Shown in pieces: positions 46,985 to 57,660 of a stretch of 57,660 bases of DNA; the first letter of the stretch is position 1; each line of letters begins with the position of its first letter. The stretch covers positions 1-57,660 of the forward strand of contig JAICUF010000005.1 in the NCBI GenBank assembly GCA_025935995.1. Reading direction: 5' to 3'. The DNA is from Gemmatimonadales bacterium. Its GTDB lineage: Bacteria; Gemmatimonadota; Gemmatimonadetes; Gemmatimonadales; GWC2-71-9. The position numbers and the translations under genes were made by a program. Below the pieces are notes generated by a model. The model was given only the letters and a program-made list of their open reading frames with translations. It did no database searches and was not told where the DNA came from.

Positions 46985-47868
46985 GCCGTCGCTCCCTTTC
47001 GCGCCCAGCGCGCCGCAACGACCGTTGCCGCCGCCAGCGCCACCGTCGCGGTGAGCCCGCCCTCGGGCCCGAAGGCGCCGCCGGTGAGCCACGCCGGCGC
47101 GCCGGGATGGTGATCGATGAATGGAATGGAGAACGGCATGCCGCTCACGGGCGCGTCGGCCGCCGCGAGTGCCGCGTTCCAGCCCAGGTGCGCGCCGAAG
47201 GCGGTCCAGATCCCGCCGGGCGCGAAGAAGGCGATGCCGAGCAGGATGCCGGCGAGCGCGATGTTGGCGAGGCCGAATGCCGTGGCGTTGGGATTCACGG
47301 CGTGCGCGATGGCGAACAGGAGCGCCAGCGCAAGGAGGGCCGGCCACCGACCGAAGGCGAGCGCGAGCAGCACGAGGGGCACGCCGCGGAAGGCGACCTC
47401 CTCACTCAGCGCGGGACCCGCCAGGGCCCCGATGGTCACGGCGATCCGGCCGAGATAGTCGCCGATGCCGCCGTGGTCGGGCGACCAGCCGCCGCCGGCC
47501 GGAACGGCGAGGACGAGGGCCCCCAGCGCCGCAACGGCGCCCAGCCCGAGTCCGAGCGCAAACCCGCGTCCCGGGCTTCCGTGACCGCGCCACCGCAGGT
47601 CGCCGGCACCGAGCCCGAGCACGCGCACGCCGACGATCCACGTCGCGAGCCCGAACCCGAGGAGCTGCGACCAGCCGGCGGCGACGATGTACGCGACCCC
47701 GGTCGCGTTGAGTCCGCTGGTGCCGCCGCCGACGCTGCCGAAGCGCAGCGCGGAATAGATCGAATAGAAGAGGACGGTGAAGGCGAAGCCCAGCAAAAGG
47801 AAGGCGACGGACCAGCCGATCGCGCGCGCTCCCGTGAGCGGCTTCGGCACTGCCGCCGCGTCGGTCAA
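46981..47868 (-). CDS. CPBP-family intramembrane metalloprotease
   Basis: The 295-aa polytopic protein has about eight helices. The CPBP (Rce1-like) motifs are present: [20 protein letters not shown] (EExxxR), [14 protein letters not shown] (FxxxH) and [13 protein letters not shown]. Substrates of bacterial members are mostly unknown. The start (47868) is TTG, close behind bioY. Its link to the biotin and acyl-CoA genes is positional only. Confidence 0.87.
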   Translation of the reverse strand: MTDAAAVPKPLTGARAIGWSVAFLLLGFAFTVLFYSIYSALRFGSVGGGTSGLNATGVAYIVAAGWSQLLGFGLATWIVGVRVLGLGAGDLRWRGHGSPGRGFALGLGLGAVAALGALVLAVPAGGGWSPDHGGIGDYLGRIAVTIGALAGPALSEEVAFRGVPLVLLALAFGRWPALLALALLFAIAHAVNPNATAFGLANIALAGILLGIAFFAPGGIWTAFGAHLGWNAALAAADAPVSGMPFSIPFIDHHPGAPAWLTGGAFGPEGGLTATVALAAATVVAARWARKGATA

Positions 47869-48434
47869 GCCGGCGCGCGGAGGCGCGGCGCCGCCACCAC
47901 AATCACGAGCGCCGCCAGGCCGATCTTGATCAGGTCGCCGGTGAAGAAGGGGACGAACCCGAACCGGAACGCCTGCGCCGGATCCCCGCCCAGGAGCGCG
48001 AGCTGCGCGACGCCGCCCGCGTGAATGAGGATCATCCCTGCGACGCAGGCCGCGAGGATCCGCCAGAGCGGCGCTCGGCCGGCCCGCGCGATCGCGCCGG
48101 TAACGGCCGCGGCGACGGGAAAGGCCAGCAGATACCCTCCGGTCGGACCGATGAGCCGCGCCATCCCCGCCCCGCCGCCCGCGAAGACCGGGAGCCCCAT
48201 GAGGCCCAGCAGGAGGTAGAGCACGAGCGCGCCGGCCCCGTCGGCGGCGCCGAGGAGGCCGCCGACCGCCAGCACGGCGAGCGGCTGCAGGGTGAACGGC
48301 ACCGGCGTGAACGGCAGCGGCACGATCACCTGCGCCGACGCGGCCACCACCAGCGCCGCGAGGCCGATGCGCACCGCGCGCAGCGCGGCGGACGGCCGGG
48401 CGGCGGATTCCGGAATCGTTCGGATCGATGTCAT
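47865..48434 (-). CDS. bioY: BioY biotin transporter S component
   Basis: The 189-aa membrane protein has about six helices and the BioY marks VPLPFTPVPFTLQPLAVLAV, GLPVFAGGGAGMARLIGPTG and GGYLLAFPVAA. It binds biotin for ECF-type uptake. The energising EcfA/T parts are not in the window, so they must be elsewhere or BioY works alone. It overlaps thiolase by 4 bases. Biotin is a cofactor of acyl-CoA carboxylases, which may explain the link with acyl-CoA genes. That last step is inference. Confidence 0.93.
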   Translation of the reverse strand: MTSIRTIPESAARPSAALRAVRIGLAALVVAASAQVIVPLPFTPVPFTLQPLAVLAVGGLLGAADGAGALVLYLLLGLMGLPVFAGGGAGMARLIGPTGGYLLAFPVAAAVTGAIARAGRAPLWRILAACVAGMILIHAGGVAQLALLGGDPAQAFRFGFVPFFTGDLIKIGLAALVIVVAAPRLRAPA

Positions 48435-49621
48435 TTCATCCGCTCCACGCTGAGGGCTACCGCATTGCCGCCGCCGAGACAGAGCGTGGCGAGGCCGGTC
48501 GTCGCGTCGCGCTCCTGGAGGGCATACAGCAGCGTGGTCAGCACCCGCGCGCCGCTCGCGCCGATCGGATGGCCCAGCGCCACCGCGCCCCCGTTCACGT
48601 TCACGCGGTTCCAGTCCCAGCCCAGCGCGCGGCCGTCGGCGAGCGCCTGCACCGCGAAGGCCTCGTTGGCCTCGATCAGATCGTAGTCGCCGATCCTGGT
48701 GCCGGCGCGCTGCATCAGATTGTTCACCGCGACGATGGGCGCGAAGAAGAGGTCCTTCGGCTCCCCGCCGCCCGTGGCGTACTGCGTCACGCGCGCCATC
48801 GGCTCGAGGCCGTGCGCCCGCGCCCAGGCGAGCGAGGTGACGACGACCGCGCTGGCGCCGTCATTGAGTCCGGGCGCGTTCCCGGCGGTCACGGTGCCTT
48901 CCTTCCGGAACGCCGGCTTGAGGCGCGCGAGCGTCTCCGGCGTCGTGTCCTTCCGCGGCGCCTCGTCGGCCGACACCGTCGTGCCCCCGCCCTTCCCGGG
49001 CACGCTCACCGGCAGGATCTCGGCGGAGAAGCGGCCGGCCTCGGTCGCGGCGACCGCGCGCCGGTGGCTCTCGACCGCAAAGGCGTCCTGGTCGGCCCGC
49101 GAGACGCCGGCCTTCTCCGCGGTGTACTCCGCGTACTCGCCCATGTGATTGCCGCCGAACGAGTCCCAGAGCCCGTCGTGGATCATCCCGTCCACCATCG
49201 TCTGGTTGCCGGCCTTGATCCCCTGGCGCATGCCGTAGACGTAGTGCGGGGCGCTCGACATCGATTCCTGCCCGCCCGCGACGACGCACTGGCGATCCCC
49301 CGCGCGGATCGACTGGGAGGCGAGCATCACCGCCCGGAGGCCCGAGCCGCACACTTCGTTCACCGTGACGGCGGAGGTCGTCGCCGGAATGCCGCCGCCG
49401 ATGAGCGCCTGCCGCGCCGGCGCCTGCCCCGAGCCGCCCTGCACCACCTGGCCCATGATGACTTCCTCGACCGCCGCCGGCTCGATCCCGGCGCGGCGCA
49501 CGGCCTCGCGGATCACCATCGCGCCCAGCTGCGGGGCGGTGAACGACGAGAGGCCGCCGAGATAACGCCCGATCGGCGTTCGCACGGCGGCCACGATGAC
49601 GGGGGTGGTGCTGTCGCTCAC
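48431..49621 (-). CDS. Acetyl-CoA C-acetyltransferase (thiolase)
   Basis: The 396-aa thiolase has the acyl-accepting C91 in VNEVCGSGLRAVMLA, the GHPIGASGARVLTTLLYAL block with the catalytic His and the second Cys in ATLCLGGGNAVAL. It condenses or splits acetoacetyl-CoA. The GTG start has GGGAG upstream. It opens the operon thiolase-bioY-CPBP-hbd-ldh. The 67-base gap to thrS carries no clear terminator. Confidence 0.95.
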   Translation of the reverse strand: MSDSTTPVIVAAVRTPIGRYLGGLSSFTAPQLGAMVIREAVRRAGIEPAAVEEVIMGQVVQGGSGQAPARQALIGGGIPATTSAVTVNEVCGSGLRAVMLASQSIRAGDRQCVVAGGQESMSSAPHYVYGMRQGIKAGNQTMVDGMIHDGLWDSFGGNHMGEYAEYTAEKAGVSRADQDAFAVESHRRAVAATEAGRFSAEILPVSVPGKGGGTTVSADEAPRKDTTPETLARLKPAFRKEGTVTAGNAPGLNDGASAVVVTSLAWARAHGLEPMARVTQYATGGGEPKDLFFAPIVAVNNLMQRAGTRIGDYDLIEANEAFAVQALADGRALGWDWNRVNVNGGAVALGHPIGASGARVLTTLLYALQERDATTGLATLCLGGGNAVALSVERMK

Positions 49622-49688
49622 GAATCCCGCTCCCGGTTGATCTGAAGGGTTCCGAACGCCGGAAAGCTAGCCGGGTCCGCGCCAAAAA

Positions 49689-51629
49689 TCACAACGTGCG
49701 CTGCCGGACCTCGTCGCGCACGCGCGCGATGAGCGCGTCCACCGCCATCACCTCCTGCTTCTTCCCCGCGCCGCGCGCCCGGAGCGCCAGGCTGTCCGCC
49801 GCCGCCTCGCGCTGCCCCAGCACCGCCATGTACGGCACCTTGTGGGTCTCGGCATCGCGGATCCGGTAGTTGAGCGTCTCGTTCCGGTCATCCACGTGGA
49901 CGCGGATGCCCGCCGCCTTGAGCCGCGCGGCGACACCGGCCCCGTAGGCGTTCTGTTCCGCCGAAATCGGGATCACCCGCACCTGCTCCGGCGCGAGCCA
50001 GACCGGGAATGCGCCGGCGAAGTGCTCGATCAGGTTCCCGATGAACCGCTCGAGGGTTCCGTAGATCGCGCGATGGATCATCACCGGTCGGTGCGGCTGG
50101 TTGTCGGCGCCGGTGTACTCGAGCTCGAACCGCTCGGGCAGCTGGAAGTCGAGCTGGATCGTGGGCCCCTGCCAGAGCCGGCCGATCGCGTCGCGGAACT
50201 TGATGTCGATCTTGGGACCGTAGAACGCGCCCCCGCCCTCGTCCACCCGGAACGCGATGCCCTTCCGCGTGAGCGCCGACTGGAGCATCGCCTCGGCGCG
50301 GTCCCAGGTCGCGTCGTCGCCCAGGCGCTCCGGCGGGCGGGTGGAGACCTCGAAGTCGAGCTCGAAGCCGAAGGTCTCCTTCACGAGCCGGTTCACCTGG
50401 TCGAGACAGAGGAAGATCTCGTCCTCGACCTGATCCATGGTGCAGAAGATGTGCGCGTCGTCCATGCAGAGCCCGCGCACGCGCAGGAGCCCGTGCAGCA
50501 CGCCGGAGCGCTCGTTCCGGTAGACGTTGGCCACCTCGGACAGCCGGAGCGGCAGGTCCCGGTAGCTGCGCTGCTGCGTGCGGTAGATCAGGCAGTGCAT
50601 CGGGCAGTTCATCGGCTTGGCCCGGTAGCGCACGTCCTCCGATTCCTCGTGACCGGCCGCCATGGGCGGATACTGATTGGCCTCGTAGAGGGGCAGATGC
50701 CCCGAGATCCGGAACAGCTCCTCCCGCGTGATGTTCGGGGTGTAGACGAGCTCGTAGCCGGAGGCCACGTTGTCGTCCTCCACCGCGCGCGACAGGAGCC
50801 ACTTCACGATGGCGCCCTTCGGGTGCCAGAAGACGAGCCCGGGCCCCACGATCTCCTGAATGGAGAAGAGATCGAGCTGACGGCCGAGCACGCGGTGATC
50901 CCGCCGCCGCGCCTCCTCGAGCCGGTGCAGATAGGCGTCGAGGTCCTCCTGCCGGAACCAGGCGGTGCCGTAGATCCGCTGCAGCATCTGCCGGTGCTCG
51001 TCGCCCCGCCAGTAGGCGCCGGCGGCGTTGAGCAGCTTGAAGTGGCGGAGGCGGCCCGTGCTCGGGATGTGCGGTCCGCGGCAGAGGTCGACGAACGGGC
51101 CGTCGGTGTAGACGCTGATCGTCTCGTCGTCGCCCAGCTCCCCGATGCGCTCGAGCTTGAGCGGATCGTCGGCGAAGCGGCGATTGGCCTCGGCCCGATC
51201 GACGACCTCGCGCCGGAAGGGGTAATCCCGCTCCGCCACCTCGGTCATCTTCCGCTCGATGCGCTCGAGATCTTCGGGCGTGAACGGCCGCTCGACCTGG
51301 AAGTCGTAGTAGAAGCCGTCCTCGATCGGCGGGCCGAAGCCGATGCCGGCACCCGGGAAGAGCTCGCGCACCGCCGTGGCCAGGATGTGGGCCGACGAGT
51401 GGCGCAGGAGCTCGAGCGCCGCCGGGTCGCGATCGGTGATGATCGCGACGTCGGCATCGGCCTCGATCGGCCGGTCCAGATCGCGCACGGCGCCGTCGAC
51501 GCGTGCCGCGAGCGCCGCGCGGGCGAGGCCGGCCCCGATGGATTGCGCCAGCTCCCGCGCGGTCGTGCCGCGCGGCAGCTCGCGGACGCTGCCGTCGGGC
51601 AGGGTGAGCCGGATGCTCTCCCCGCTCAC
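49689..51629 (-). CDS. thrS: Threonyl-tRNA synthetase
   Basis: The 646-aa class II enzyme has a TGS domain (about 1-65), the editing domain with LRHSSAHILATAVRELFPGA, motif 2 region EVANVYRNERSGVLHGLLRV, and motif 3 around MIHRAIYGTLERFIGNLIEH. An anticodon-binding C-terminal domain follows. It charges tRNA-Thr and clears Ser-tRNA-Thr. The GTG start overlaps the stop of the 50-aa membrane gene (GTGA). No T-box leader is visible in front of it. Confidence 0.98.
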   Translation of the reverse strand: MSGESIRLTLPDGSVRELPRGTTARELAQSIGAGLARAALAARVDGAVRDLDRPIEADADVAIITDRDPAALELLRHSSAHILATAVRELFPGAGIGFGPPIEDGFYYDFQVERPFTPEDLERIERKMTEVAERDYPFRREVVDRAEANRRFADDPLKLERIGELGDDETISVYTDGPFVDLCRGPHIPSTGRLRHFKLLNAAGAYWRGDEHRQMLQRIYGTAWFRQEDLDAYLHRLEEARRRDHRVLGRQLDLFSIQEIVGPGLVFWHPKGAIVKWLLSRAVEDDNVASGYELVYTPNITREELFRISGHLPLYEANQYPPMAAGHEESEDVRYRAKPMNCPMHCLIYRTQQRSYRDLPLRLSEVANVYRNERSGVLHGLLRVRGLCMDDAHIFCTMDQVEDEIFLCLDQVNRLVKETFGFELDFEVSTRPPERLGDDATWDRAEAMLQSALTRKGIAFRVDEGGGAFYGPKIDIKFRDAIGRLWQGPTIQLDFQLPERFELEYTGADNQPHRPVMIHRAIYGTLERFIGNLIEHFAGAFPVWLAPEQVRVIPISAEQNAYGAGVAARLKAAGIRVHVDDRNETLNYRIRDAETHKVPYMAVLGQREAAADSLALRARGAGKKQEVMAVDALIARVRDEVRQRTL

Positions 51630-51778
51630 TGGCCGGACTCCGCGGCCACCGGGTCGACCACGGGCCGCGTCCGCGGTGCCAGCCGGAAGTAGAGCACGAT
51701 GCCCACGATCAGCACCGCCGCGATGACCATCCAGCGCCCCAGCTCCGGCGGCGCCGAGTCCGCGCGTTCGTCACCCAT
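51626..51778 (-). CDS. 50-aa single-pass membrane protein
   Basis: An ORF too short for usual cutoffs encodes 50 residues: MGDERADSAPPELGRW, then a hydrophobic helix MVIAAVLIVGIVLYF, then RLAPRTRP and an acidic tail. It has one likely membrane helix with a positive cytoplasmic side. Support comes from the TGA that overlaps the thrS GTG start (GTGA), the same overlap pattern used by other genes here, plus high GC3. The ATG has only a weak ribosome site. Function unknown; a translation-coupling leader for thrS is possible. Confidence 0.6.
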   Translation of the reverse strand: MGDERADSAPPELGRWMVIAAVLIVGIVLYFRLAPRTRPVVDPVAAESGQ

Positions 51779-51875
51779 GCATCACCCGTTGCGAGAGGAG
51801 ATTCCGTCCATGCCGCAGCCGCTGGAAGGATGTTAAGTTAACCCATTGCGAAACCATTTTGCACGAGGGCGCGCG
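51779..51875. promoter_or_regulatory. Divergent intergenic region, the window's only strand switch
   Basis: All genes to the left are on the minus strand and all to the right on the plus strand. The gap is the most AT-rich short stretch seen, with the near-palindrome and direct repeat gttaagttaac at 51832-51842 and ttgcgaaaccatttt after it. Both the 50-aa/thrS unit and the BON/valS unit must start here, but clear -35/-10 pairs cannot be fixed by eye. Confidence 0.55.
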
Positions 51876-52306
51876 GTGGCGAACGACGATCGCATTGCAA
51901 TCGGGGAAACGGTCCTGTGGGGCTCGCTCGGCGCCTTCACCGGGCTCGTCGCGGGGATCGTGCTGAGTCAGTGGGTAGGCGACGTCAACCGCCCGCGGAT
52001 CCGTCGCGCGGCGACCCGGCTGCAGCAGCCGATGCCCGTCGCGACCCTCACCGCCGCCGCCCGCGCGCGCTCGGCGGGAGCGGCCCTGCTCGCGCATCCC
52101 GCCCTGCGTGACCTGGGCCTCGACGTGGTGGCGGTGTCGCGGAGCGCGGTCGAGCTGCGCGGCTGGGTGGCGAGCCGTGCGACGCGGACCCTCGCGGCCC
52201 GCGTCGCGCGCGGGGTCACCGGCGTGGACACCGTGATCAACAACATCCTCGTACGAGGCGAGGACGACCTCGCCGTGCCCGCCGGCGAGCCCAGCGACCT
52301 GCTCGC

Positions 52307-52310
<4 letters not shown>
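51876..52310 (+). CDS. BON-domain membrane protein
   Basis: The 144-aa protein has one hydrophobic helix near the N-terminus (about 13-33, WGSLGAFTGLVAGIVLSQWV) and a BON domain (about 65-140) with LGLDVVAVSRSAVELRGWVA and GVTGVDTVINNILVRGEDD. BON domains bind phospholipid and often stabilise the outer membrane or hold osmotic-stress proteins. The GTG at 51876 has GAGGG seven bases upstream and is preferred to the TTG at 51846. The stop overlaps the valS ATG. Confidence 0.75.
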
Positions 52311-54969
<2,659 letters not shown>

Positions 54970-54976
<7 letters not shown>

Positions 54977-56270
54977 GCCGCGCGCGCGTCCGTGCCGGCG
55001 CCCTGGCGCTGGGCCTCCTCCTCGGCTGCGCCAAGATCGAGGCGCCGCCGGGCGCACCGCCCGATCTGGTCGCTCCAAAGCTCATTGCCACGTCACCGGA
55101 TTCGCTCGCCGTCCTGCCGGGTTTCGGCGGCGACGTGAGCTTCACCTTCGATGAAGTCATCTCGGAGGGCAGCGTGCCGAGCCAGGGGACCGGCACGAGC
55201 GACCTCGAGCGGCTCGTCATTCTGTCGCCCACGACACGCCCGCCGGTCGTGCGGTGGCACCGGGATCACATCACCGTGCGCCCCCGCGAGGGCTGGCTTC
55301 CCAACCGCGTGTACCGGGTGCAGCTCCTCCCGGGCATCAGCGATCTCCGGAACAACCGGCAGGCCGGCGGCGGGACCGTGATCACGTTCACGACGGGCGC
55401 GCCGCGGCCGACGCTGACCCTCGAGGGAACGGCGCAGGACTGGGTGGCCGGCCGCGCCGCCGCCGGGGCGCTCATCGAGGCGGTCCGCACGCCCGACAGC
55501 CTCGTCTACCGGGCGGTCGCCGATTCGAGCGGCGCCTTCCGGCTCGGGCCCCTCCCCGATGGGCCGTACACCGTCGTCGCGACCATCGATCAGAACCACA
55601 ACATGACGCGTGACCCGCGCGAGGCCTTCGACAGCGTGCATGTCGCGGCGGGCGCGACCGCCGCGGGGACGTTGTGGACCTTCCCGCACGACACCGTGGG
55701 TCCGCGCATCCAGACGATCGCCGTGCTCGACAGCGCCTCCGCCAGCGTGACGGTCTCGCAGCCGCTCGATCCGGCGCAGCGACTCGCTCCGGCCGACGTC
55801 TCCGTGCGGCTCCTGCCCGATTCCTCCGCCGTGCCGGTGCGCGCCATGCTCCCGCCCGCGGCGGACGACAGCGCCTTCGGCCGGCGCGCGGCCGACACCA
55901 CGGCACGCGCCGATTCGCTGACCCGCGCCGACTCGGTGCGAGCCCGGCCGCTCCCGCCGGCGAAGGCGGCCGATACCACCACGCGCGCCGCGCGGCCCGA
56001 GTCGAGCCGGGCGCCCGCCCGGCCCGCGCTCGCAACGCGCCTCACGCTCAGGATCACCGGCCGGTGGACGCCCGGGGCGCGCTACGTCGTGACGATCCGC
56101 GGGCTCAGGAACGTCAACGGCATCGCCGCCGACGCCACGGCCGTTCTTGCGGTTCCCGCCGCGCCGCGCGTCCCCGCCGCCGCTCCCGACAGCAGCGCCA
56201 GCCCGCCCGCGGACACGACCGGCGCCCGGACGACTCCCCGCGACACGACGGCAGCCCGCCCCGCTCCCCG

Positions 56271-56274
<4 letters not shown>
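54970..56274 (+). CDS. Ig-like-domain lipoprotein (SbsA_Ig/Big_5)
   Basis: The 434-aa protein starts at a GTG overlapping the valS stop. It has the signal RARVRAGALALGLLLGC with lipobox LLGC, so it is a lipoprotein. An SbsA Ig-like domain (about residues 30-140) has DVSFTFDEVISEGSVP and YRVQLLPGISDLRNN. A second beta domain has GPYTVVATIDQNHNMTRDPR. The second half has low-complexity Ala/Asp/Arg/Thr stretches (about 300-360 and at the C-terminus). This may be a surface or envelope scaffold protein. It is transcribed between valS and selA, with no obvious functional tie. Confidence 0.8.

Positions 56275-57660
<1,386 letters not shown>

Overview
The window is a high-GC (about 70% by eye), gene-dense bacterial chromosome segment with no phage, IS element, integron or CRISPR array that I can see. 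The best guess for the source is Gemmatimonadota or a close relative. This rests on extreme GC3 codon use, many TPR proteins, a Minf_1886-family protein, a DUF2723 membrane protein, DUF4388 (PATAN) proteins and an MglA/roadblock module. It is inference, not proof. Everything from base 1 to about 51.78 kb is on the minus strand. The only change of direction is the short AT-rich gap at 51779-51875, and from there to the end genes are on the plus strand.

Layout, in genomic order. 1-1.8 kb: start of a division/cell-wall cluster (ftsI partial, ftsL-like, rsmH). 1.8-3.9 kb: tRNA-Asp, a secreted TPR protein and tRNA-Val. 3.9-22.2 kb: a chemosensory supercluster. Read in transcription order (high to low coordinates) it is cheW, cheY, cheA, cheC, a giant TPR protein, PATAN-TPR protein 1, TPR-roadblock, roadblock, roadblock, mglA, a tandem DnaA-like AAA+ ATPase, PATAN-TPR protein 2, cheR, cheD, cheB, cheW, cheW, a coiled-coil TPR protein, a membrane-anchored gluzincin-type peptidase and a 71-aa membrane protein. 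Almost all junctions overlap or are separated by under 15 bases. No chemoreceptor, flagellar or pilus gene is present. 22.2-28 kb: rluD, lspA, a DksA/TraR-like protein, ileS and yggS, an order also known from Bacillus (yggS-ileS-ylyA-lspA-ylyB). 28-35.4 kb: DUF2723 protein, folP, ftsH, hpt, tilS. 35.4-37.1 kb: a methyltransferase/APH-like fusion with no clear start codon, and tRNA-Met. 37.1-44.98 kb: ftsB-like, eno, thiL, a propeller lipoprotein, nnr, a Minf_1886 protein, glyA, rpiB. 45-49.6 kb: leucine dehydrogenase, 3-hydroxyacyl-CoA dehydrogenase, CPBP protease, bioY, thiolase. 49.7-51.8 kb: thrS and an unlisted 50-aa membrane protein. 51.9-57.66 kb (plus strand): BON protein, valS, an Ig-like lipoprotein, selA (runs off the end).

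The most unusual item is the 3.9-22.2 kb operon. It places a complete Che signalling core, with CheC/CheD adaptation but no receptor, in one transcription unit with a Myxococcus-like polarity GTPase (MglA), three roadblock-domain proteins and two PATAN proteins. It also contains a two-lobed DnaA-type ATPase that has lost the DNA-binding domain. I infer that Che phosphorylation controls an MglA/roadblock switch, with the PATAN and DnaA-like proteins as new effectors or scaffolds. A second strong observation is that the isoleucyl-tRNA synthetase has the swapped GxHH signature in place of HxGH, which in IleRS2 enzymes is tied to very high mupirocin resistance.
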